From Alphaproteobacteria bacterium (GTDB lineage Bacteria > Pseudomonadota > Alphaproteobacteria > Micavibrionales > SZUA-601), in assembly GCA_028290805.1 (NCBI GenBank), contig JAQGJA010000048.1, forward strand, positions 1 through 6,670: DNA of 6,670 nucleotides, written 5' to 3'. The translations under genes were made by a program, and so were the position numbers. Under the pieces are notes generated by a model. It was given only the letters and a program-made list of their open reading frames with translations. It was not told the origin of the DNA and searched no databases. This document shows, piece by piece, positions 1 to 5,400 of the stretch (the stretch's first letter is position 1; each line of letters begins with the position of its first letter).

Positions 1-198
1 ATCGATAAAGGTCAGCTCGGATTCGCACGAGCTGGTTGCCGTAAAGCCCGGATCATGGGTGAAATAACCCAGTTCTTTGTACAGGCTCTTGATATCGATG
101 ACATCATCCCCATGCGTGCCGCGCAAAACAGGCATCTTGATGGATTTGCCCGATGAGTCGTCGGTCAGGGTTACGGTTTTATCGGTCGTGGTGGCCAT
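1..198 (-). CDS. gltA: Citrate synthase, N-terminal fragment (cut by window edge)
   Basis: Citrate synthase condenses acetyl-CoA and oxaloacetate to citrate, the entry step of the TCA cycle, in the cytoplasm. Only the first 66 codons are visible, running off the left edge. The translation starts MATTTDKTVTLTDD and contains RGTHGDDVIDIKSLY (26-40), HDPGF (48-52) and TSSCESELTFID (55-66). These match the conserved N-terminal beta-rich part of type II (GltA) citrate synthases, where the usual pattern is DPGF-T-T-SCES-IT-IDG. The active-site His and Asp residues lie outside the window. The ATG at 196-198 is preceded by AGGA at a good distance, which supports this start. It lies 132 nt downstream of gltX on the same strand, so the two could be co-transcribed, or gltA could have its own promoter in the spacer. 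The family is clear; only completeness is unknown. Confidence 0.93.
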   Translation of the reverse strand, partial: MATTTDKTVTLTDDSSGKSIKMPVLRGTHGDDVIDIKSLYKELGYFTHDPGFTATSSCESELTFID

Positions 199-204
199 GA
201 AAAG

Positions 205-289
205 AATCCTTTAGAGACAGGGATAGGAAGAAACTGGATTGCCGCGCTGGAAAAGCAAGTCCGACCTTAGCGGATAGGATTAAAGGATT
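205..289. repeat. 9-bp inverted repeat spanning the gltX-gltA spacer
   Basis: AATCCTTTA at 205-213 and its exact reverse complement TAAAGGATT at 281-289 are 67 nt apart. In gltA-sense RNA the downstream arm contains the AGGA Shine-Dalgarno, so pairing would mask the ribosome binding site. That role is inference: the arms are AU-rich and distant, and a chance 9-bp match within a 132-nt spacer is not negligible. No clear terminator hairpin for gltX and no convincing -35/-10 pair for gltA was seen in the rest of the spacer. Confidence 0.35.
207..210 (-). promoter_or_regulatory. gltA ribosome binding site
   Basis: On the minus strand the sequence reads AAAGGATTCTTTTC directly before the gltA ATG. 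The AGGA core is 8 nt from the start codon, a normal Shine-Dalgarno spacing. It also forms one arm of an inverted repeat across the gltX-gltA spacer, described separately. Confidence 0.7.
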
Positions 290-330
290 TATGAACGGCG
301 CGATGTATGGGAGATGTTTTACTCAGCGTG

Positions 331-1728
331 TTATCGGACCATGTCCAAACGCTTTTTAAATTCATCAGCCCCTAAAGCCGTAATCAACTCCGTCAGATCC
401 GGGGACTGCATCGTGCCGGTGAGGGCGGCGCGTAATACCGGGCCGACCTGGCCCATTTTGAAGCCAGTTTGTTCTTGGATGGCGGTAAGGATGGTTTTGC
501 CGTCCCATTCTTCAGTGCCGAACAACGGAGCGATTTCAAGAGCGGCTTGCAGGACATTTGTAGCATGCGGCTGGGCCAGTTTTTCCCTGGCGCCGTCATC
601 CATAGGCAGGGGAAACTGTACGTAAAAACGGGCATTATCGGCAAGCTGGATCAATGTCTGAGAACGTTCTTTCAAGCCATTGAAACCTTTTAGTAATCTT
701 TCTTTGACATCAGGCCAAATATCACCATAACGTTCTTGCAAAAATGGTTTCATCAATTCATATAATTCATTGTTATCGCGCAATTTCATATAATGGTGAT
801 TGATGAAATTCAGTTTCTGGAAATCCCATTGCGATGGGGATTTACCGATCCCTTCCAGCGTGAATAACTCGATGGCTTTTCCATCGTCAATAATCTCTTC
901 ATCGCCATGGCTCCAGCCCAGGCGCAGCAGATAATTGCGCATGGCCTCGGGTAAATAGCCCAGGTCGCGGTATTCCTCGATGCTGGCGGCGCCGGTACGT
1001 TTGGAGAGTTTCTTGCCGTCTTCACCGTGGATCAGGGGGACATGGGCGTAAACCGGCGGGGTCCAGCCCATGGCCAGATGGATCACATTCTGGCGAAAGG
1101 CATTCACGAAATGCTCGTTGCCTCTGATAATATGGCTGATCCCCATGTCGTGGTCATCAACAACCACGGCCAGCATATAGGTCGGGGTGCCGTCGGCGCG
1201 CAGCAGGATGAAATCGTCCATCTGGTCAAAGGCCAGCTCGACCCGGCCTTTGACCGCGTCATCGACAGCGACCATACCATCGCCCAAGGGGGCTTTGATG
1301 CGGATAGCGGGCGGCACATTGCGCGGCGGCGGCAAAGTGGGGTCGTAATCGCGCCATCTGCGGTCGTAATGCCAGATCTGGCCTTCACTTTCCGCCGTGT
1401 TGCGTTCCGTTTCAATCTCTTCGCCTGTCATGTAACAATAATAAGCCTGGCCGCGCTTAACCAGTTCATGGGCAATTTCGGTGTGGCGGGCGATGCGCTG
1501 CAACTGGAAAACCGGCGGTTCGTCGGCAACAACGCCCAACCAGGCCAGGCCGTTAATGATGGCGTCCACTGCCTCGGGGGTCGAGCGTTCGCGGTCGGTA
1601 TCCTCGATCCGCAGCAGATATTTGCCACCATGGTGCTTGGCAAAGTAATAATTGAACAGAGCGGTGCGGCCCCCGCCAATATGAAGGGTGCCGGTGGGGC
1701 TGGGGGCGAAACGGACAGTGACGGACAT
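331..1728 (-). CDS. gltX: Glutamyl-tRNA synthetase
   Basis: Class Ic aminoacyl-tRNA synthetase, 465 aa, the usual full length. It activates glutamate with ATP and charges tRNA-Glu in the cytoplasm. The Rossmann catalytic domain opens with VRFAPSPTGTLHIGG, giving the HIGH-class motif at 16-19. LRIEDTD (39-45) and RGNEH (202-206) follow, and the KMSKS-class loop is KLSKR (240-244). The helical anticodon-binding domain runs from about 330 to the end. The zinc site known from E. coli GluRS is mostly lost: C98 remains, position 100 is Met and position 125 is Trp. The ATG at 1726-1728 is chosen because MSVTVRFAPSPTG is the standard family N-terminus; the ribosome site is weak (GAAGAA). Alphaproteobacteria often carry two gltX copies and generally lack GlnRS, so this enzyme may also charge tRNA-Gln for the GatCAB route; the sequence alone does not decide this. 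It is divergent from comEC and upstream of gltA. Confidence 0.97.
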   Translation of the reverse strand: MSVTVRFAPSPTGTLHIGGGRTALFNYYFAKHHGGKYLLRIEDTDRERSTPEAVDAIINGLAWLGVVADEPPVFQLQRIARHTEIAHELVKRGQAYYCYMTGEEIETERNTAESEGQIWHYDRRWRDYDPTLPPPRNVPPAIRIKAPLGDGMVAVDDAVKGRVELAFDQMDDFILLRADGTPTYMLAVVVDDHDMGISHIIRGNEHFVNAFRQNVIHLAMGWTPPVYAHVPLIHGEDGKKLSKRTGAASIEEYRDLGYLPEAMRNYLLRLGWSHGDEEIIDDGKAIELFTLEGIGKSPSQWDFQKLNFINHHYMKLRDNNELYELMKPFLQERYGDIWPDVKERLLKGFNGLKERSQTLIQLADNARFYVQFPLPMDDGAREKLAQPHATNVLQAALEIAPLFGTEEWDGKTILTAIQEQTGFKMGQVGPVLRAALTGTMQSPDLTELITALGADEFKKRLDMVR

Positions 1729-1759
1729 GGGGGGATTCTTCTTTGTCTGGGATTTGAAG

Positions 1760-1788
1760 AATAATGCACCGGATCAGGCGTTGTGCAA
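1760..1788 (-). promoter_or_regulatory. Candidate sigma-70-type promoter for gltX
   Basis: On the minus strand TTGCAC (complement of 1783-1788) is followed after 17 nt by ATTATT (complement of 1760-1765), a plausible -35/-10 pair. Initiation would fall near 1753, leaving a leader of about 25 nt before the gltX ATG. The match is partial and no transcript evidence is available. The -35 overlaps one copy of a TGTGCAA direct repeat (1782-1788 and 1799-1805) that could serve a regulator acting on both divergent genes. Confidence 0.4.
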
Positions 1789-1807
1789 AGGGACTTGATG
1801 TGCAAGC

Positions 1808-3964
1808 TTGGCGGTTGTGGATATCCTTGACCCCGCCGACAGAACCCTTCGCGATCCGCAACCTGCGGATAACCTGATCCTGTGGCTGCCGGTTTTCCTG
1901 TGTTGTGGGATGGGGCTGTATTTCGGCCTAAGTTTCGAGCCGCCGCCCGCCTGGCTGCGGGGCGGATTTGGCTTGGCGGTGTTGGGCACAGCGGCAAGTT
2001 TCGGCTGGCGGAATTTTGCGCCTTGGCGCTGGATTGCGGCCTTTTGCATTGTTTTTACCCTGGGGCTGGTCCTGGCCCAGTGGCGGACGCATTCGGTCGA
2101 GACGAAATTGCTGGACGAGCGGGTCTGGAACGCCGACGTCGCGGGCGCAATCGAAAGCTTTGAACGCGCGGGCAAAGGCTGGCGTGTGGTTCTGAAAGAC
2201 ACCGCCGTGAATGCCGGGGCCGACAGATATGTGCTCCGCCTGGCCATCCGGCAGGCCGGGTTTAGCCCCAATGTTGGTGGCATGCTTGGCGTCAAGGCCA
2301 GCCTGATGCCGCCATCCTCCCCGTTGGCGCCAGGCAGTTACGATTTCCGCCGCCATGCCTATTTCGACGGGATGGGCGGTTACGGCTATGTGACAAAAAT
2401 CATCGATTACAAAGCGCCCGCGCAACAGGCCGAGAGAAACGCGCTGGAGAATTATCGCGACTGGCTTACGGAAAAAGTCTATGCCGCGCTGGAACAACCC
2501 GAAGCGGGCATCGTCACGGCTTTGTTGAACGGGCAGCGCGCCGGAATCGAACGCAAGACCACCGGCATTTTACAGCAATCGGGACTGCAGCATGTGATCT
2601 CCATCTCTGGTTTGCATGTGGGGCTGATGGCGATGACGGTGTTTTTCGTGACACGGTTGCTGATGGCCTGCAGCATGACCCTTGCCCTGAACTGGCCGAT
2701 CAAGAAGATTGCGGCCTTCCTGGCTTTGCTCAGCATTATTTTCTATCTGCTGATTGTCGGCAATTCGCCGCCGACCTTGCGTTCCGTCCTGATGAGCGGC
2801 ATGGCATTGATTGCCGTCATGCTGGACCGCGAGCCGATCCAGATGCGCGTCGTCGCGCTTTCGGCCCTGCTGATCCTGTTGATCCAGCCGGAAAGCGTGA
2901 CCGATATCGGTTTCCAGATGTCCTTTGCCGCCGTGATCGGGCTGGTGGCGTTTTACCAGCAAACCAAGGCTTTCTGGACCCATGCCGCCTGGCAGAATTC
3001 GCTGGCGATGAAAGCCTTGCGCGTTTTGCTGATCACGGTGGTGACCTCGATGATCGCCACGCTCGTCACCGCGCCGCTTGTGCTGCTGTATTTCCAGCAG
3101 ATCCCGTTATTGTCGATGCTGGCCAATTTGCTGGCGATGCCGCCAATCACATTTTTGATCATGCCGGGAACGTTTTTAAGTTACCTGTTTACCCCGGTTC
3201 CTATTATCGGCGATCTGGCGATCCGGATGATGGGGCTGGGCGTTACCATGATGATGGGCGTTGCGGAATTTGTGGCGCATTTGCCTTCTGCCGTCTGGCA
3301 CGCGCCACCACTGCCTTTGGCCACCGTTTTTGTGATGCTGCTAGGCGTTTATGCGGTGATCGTGATCAAAAACCGCTGGCGCTGGTCGGGGGTGGGTCTG
3401 GTCGCGCTGGGCTTTATGCTGGCGCCGCTTTTTGCCCGGCCGGATTTGCTGGTGACCGAGGGCAGGGTGATTTTGCAGCCGGATAGGAACAGCGATACGC
3501 TTTTTGTCGCAGGTAAACTGGGCGGGTTTGAAAAGAACTTGCTGTTGCAATGGACGGGCAAGAAGACGGTACAGGATTTTCCCTGTGCGGGTATGAGTGC
3601 GGGCATGATCTGCGACCGTGAGATCAACGGGAAAAAAGTGCGGCTGATTTTGGATGTGCCTTCGCTGCAACTGGCCTGTAAGGAAAAGGCAGATGTGGTC
3701 GTGACGCGGTTTTACCTTGACCGGCCTTGCCGTGATACGCTGGTGATCGACCGCCATGATTTGGAGCGCACAGGCGGGCAGGCGCTTTTCCTTCAGGATG
3801 CTATACGCGTGCAAACCGTGCTGGAGAAAAACAGGCGCAGGCCATGGCAGCGGCGTGCCGCAACTAATAGACAATTTGACAAAGGGGCCTTAAACTGGCG
3901 CAAAACACCACAGGAAAGAGACGATCATGTCGAACGCTCAAAGACCCGGTACCGGCCCCATTGA
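1808..3964 (+). CDS. comEC: ComEC/Rec2 competence DNA-uptake channel protein
   Basis: Inner-membrane channel of natural transformation that passes single-stranded DNA into the cytoplasm; 718 aa. The N-terminal part has membrane segments at about 24-44, 52-67 and 74-91, then a soluble DUF4131-type region (about 105-200). The polytopic Competence domain runs from about 232 to 520, with HVISISGLHVGLMA (262-275), NSPPTLRS (319-326) and FQMSFAAVIGLV (369-380). The C-terminal region (about 545-680) replaces the metallo-beta-lactamase nuclease domain seen in Gram-positive ComEC. It has no HxHxDH motif but has spaced cysteines (C593, C602, C624, C641) and LVIDRHDLERTGGQAL, as in alphaproteobacterial homologues. 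The start is uncertain: TTG at 1808 has AAAGGGA 14 nt upstream, GTG at 1817 is an alternative, and a stop at 1796-1798 bars anything earlier. The last 38 residues after RPW (678-680) look like a non-family tail overlapping the next gene. Transformability of the host cannot be inferred from this gene alone. Confidence 0.93.
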   Translation: MAVVDILDPADRTLRDPQPADNLILWLPVFLCCGMGLYFGLSFEPPPAWLRGGFGLAVLGTAASFGWRNFAPWRWIAAFCIVFTLGLVLAQWRTHSVETKLLDERVWNADVAGAIESFERAGKGWRVVLKDTAVNAGADRYVLRLAIRQAGFSPNVGGMLGVKASLMPPSSPLAPGSYDFRRHAYFDGMGGYGYVTKIIDYKAPAQQAERNALENYRDWLTEKVYAALEQPEAGIVTALLNGQRAGIERKTTGILQQSGLQHVISISGLHVGLMAMTVFFVTRLLMACSMTLALNWPIKKIAAFLALLSIIFYLLIVGNSPPTLRSVLMSGMALIAVMLDREPIQMRVVALSALLILLIQPESVTDIGFQMSFAAVIGLVAFYQQTKAFWTHAAWQNSLAMKALRVLLITVVTSMIATLVTAPLVLLYFQQIPLLSMLANLLAMPPITFLIMPGTFLSYLFTPVPIIGDLAIRMMGLGVTMMMGVAEFVAHLPSAVWHAPPLPLATVFVMLLGVYAVIVIKNRWRWSGVGLVALGFMLAPLFARPDLLVTEGRVILQPDRNSDTLFVAGKLGGFEKNLLLQWTGKKTVQDFPCAGMSAGMICDREINGKKVRLILDVPSLQLACKEKADVVVTRFYLDRPCRDTLVIDRHDLERTGGQALFLQDAIRVQTVLEKNRRRPWQRRAATNRQFDKGALNWRKTPQERDDHVERSKTRYRPH
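3912..3920 (+). promoter_or_regulatory. Ribosome binding site of the deacetylase gene, inside comEC
   Basis: AGGAAAGAG ends 6 nt before the ATG at 3927 and lies wholly within the 3' end of the comEC reading frame. This strong site fixes the start of the downstream gene and suggests translation coupled to, or interfering with, comEC termination. Confidence 0.7.
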
Positions 3965-5189
3965 TGAAGACGAGGACTCCGCTTCCTCCGCCCCGCCCTC
4001 CGTCAATAAACCCTATCAAAAACGCCAGGCCCGCAGGCTTGGGCCGATTTTTGCGCTGATCGCCCTGATCCTGGCGCTGCTGGCCCTGGGTGGTATTATG
4101 GCCGCAAGTGTCAGCCGGCATGAAGACCCGAACAAGATTAAATTGCCGGAACATTCGACCAGAAGCCTAGCCGAGGAACAGCCTTTGGACGATCCGGCGC
4201 GGAAAATGCGGCCGAAACCCGGCGCGGCAATGGCCCCGGCACCGGAAGTAAAGGGCCCATCTGAAGAAACGACCTTACCTCAATCCATGGCCCCGGTGCC
4301 CGAGGATGGCGTTTCGACCCCCTCAGCAACCGACCCGCTCACCCCGGAAAAACCGGCTATCCTGAAACAGGACAAGCCCGACATTGCCCCGCAAAGCATG
4401 ATTATGTGGGACCAGCCGAAATTCGCGCGCCGGACCGGCAAGGCGCCGGAAATCGTGATTGTGATTGATGATATGGGTTTGAATCGCCGCAATTCCAATG
4501 CCATGGTTGCATTGCCTGTTGGACTGACTTTGGCTTATTTGCCTTATGCCGAAGAACTGCCCCGGCAAACGGAAAACGCTTTTGCCCGCGGGCACGAGTT
4601 GATCGTGCATATGCCGATGGAGCCGGATAATATCGCCCATAACAACCCCGGTCCCAATGCATTGCTGTCCACGCTGTCGCCCGAAGAAAACCAACAGCGT
4701 TTGGCAAAAAACCTGGGGCAGTTCGGCCATTATATCGGCCTGAACAACCATATGGGCAGCCGCTTGACCGCAAATGAAAATGCCATGCGCCCTATTATGC
4801 AGGAAGTGAAACAGCGTAATCTCTGGTTCCTGGATTCCAAAACCATCGGCAATTCCGTGGCTGGAAAGCTGGCCGGGGAAATGGGTATTCCTTATGTGAC
4901 GCGCGATGTGTTCCTGGACAATGTCGAAAATGTGCCCGCCGTGCTGGCGCAGCTGAACCAGTTGGAAGTCGTCGCCAGAAAGCGAGGCTATGCTGTGGCT
5001 ATCGGCCATCCGCATGATGCGACGATTGTAGCCTTGAAACAATGGCTGCCAAATGCTGCGAATAAGGGATTTAAAATCGTGCCGTTATCGACCGTGATTG
5101 CCGAGCGTTTTCCATCGGCCCAATTGCCGAAATATGCACAGGCAGAAAAGGCCGATTTAGGGCAACAGGTTGCGGTGAATAGACGGTAA
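3927..5189 (+). CDS. Divergent polysaccharide deacetylase (DUF610/YibQ family), membrane-anchored
   Basis: 420 aa. The first 38 residues are hydrophilic and end in a basic stretch (KPYQKRQARR). One membrane helix follows at about 39-61, so the rest should lie in the periplasm (N-in topology). A Pro/Glu-rich, low-complexity linker covers about 70-160. The NodB-like divergent deacetylase domain (Polysacc_deac_2, PF04748) runs from about 174 to 395. It shows VIDDMG (D181, D182), HMPMEP (228-233), NNHMGS (273-278), FLDSKT with D303, RDVFLDN (326-332) and AIGHPH (359-363). These are the positions where the family carries its acidic and histidine metal-site residues. The family is thought to act on cell-wall or exported polysaccharide, but the substrate is not established. 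The ATG at 3927 has AGGAAAGAG 6 nt upstream. It overlaps comEC by 38 nt, so the two are probably one transcript. No partner gene that would indicate the substrate is visible. Family assignment is firm; function is only general. Confidence 0.92.
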   Translation: MSNAQRPGTGPIDEDEDSASSAPPSVNKPYQKRQARRLGPIFALIALILALLALGGIMAASVSRHEDPNKIKLPEHSTRSLAEEQPLDDPARKMRPKPGAAMAPAPEVKGPSEETTLPQSMAPVPEDGVSTPSATDPLTPEKPAILKQDKPDIAPQSMIMWDQPKFARRTGKAPEIVIVIDDMGLNRRNSNAMVALPVGLTLAYLPYAEELPRQTENAFARGHELIVHMPMEPDNIAHNNPGPNALLSTLSPEENQQRLAKNLGQFGHYIGLNNHMGSRLTANENAMRPIMQEVKQRNLWFLDSKTIGNSVAGKLAGEMGIPYVTRDVFLDNVENVPAVLAQLNQLEVVARKRGYAVAIGHPHDATIVALKQWLPNAANKGFKIVPLSTVIAERFPSAQLPKYAQAEKADLGQQVAVNRR

Positions 5190-5200
5190 CTAAGGCTTTT

Positions 5201-5221
5201 GTACCTAGTTTAAACAGGTAC
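5201..5221 (+). terminator. Weak hairpin downstream of the deacetylase gene
   Basis: GTACCT (5201-5206) and AGGTAC (5216-5221) form a perfect 6-bp stem around a 9-nt loop that contains the palindrome GTTTAAAC. It starts 11 nt after the stop codon. It is short and lacks a solid U-tract on either strand, so intrinsic terminator activity is uncertain. The position between convergent genes fits a 3'-end structure. Confidence 0.3.
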
Positions 5222-5344
5222 TGTCATTTCCACGAGGAACGAGGAGAAATCCCACCCCGGATGTAGTTTGGTGGCCGTTCTGCAGGAGATTCCTCGCCCA
5301 TCTGAATCTCACTTAAGGCAACAGCGTGCGGCTCGGAAGGACAG
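5221..5344. repeat. Degenerate palindromic intergenic element (dispersed-repeat type)
   Basis: The element opens with CTGTCATTTCC (5221-5231) and closes with GGAAGGACAG (5335-5344), imperfect inverted termini differing by one bulge and one mismatch. Inside, CGAGGAA (5233-5239) is the exact reverse complement of TTCCTCG (5290-5296). GAGGAGAAATCCC (5241-5253) and CAGGAGATTCC (5283-5293) resemble the arms of the widespread 'GTCATTTC...GGAGAAATCC...GGAGATTTCTCC...GAAATGAC' intergenic repeats that I recall from many bacterial genomes. No transposase or supported reading frame is present, so this is best read as a decayed non-coding repeat or MITE-like remnant. The remaining spacer (5345-5400) is AT-rich with a TTTTATAAAA palindrome at 5385-5394 and nothing else recognisable. 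Copy number elsewhere in the genome cannot be seen here. Confidence 0.5.
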
Positions 5345-5400
5345 CCAGAATGTTGTTCGCAGCCAATTAATTCATAATGTTATCTTTTATAAAATCCGGA

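Noticed and set aside
1027..1764. 245-codon open frame on the plus strand opposite gltX
   Set aside because: It lies antisense within a complete, highly conserved gltX, has no recognisable domain, and is readily explained by GC-biased codon use of gltX.
1928..2497. 189-codon minus-strand frame opposite comEC, and similar antisense frames at 1428-1997, 1774-2295 and 3341-3874
   Set aside because: All are shadows of conserved genes on the other strand, with biased composition and no family signature.
3876..3904. Perfect -35 box TTGACA upstream of the deacetylase gene
   Set aside because: No acceptable -10 is found 15-19 nt downstream (CGCAAA and neighbours), so a promoter is not supported.
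4323..5042. 239-codon minus-strand frame opposite the deacetylase gene
   Set aside because: His- and Gln-rich translation typical of an antisense shadow; the plus-strand gene carries clear family motifs.
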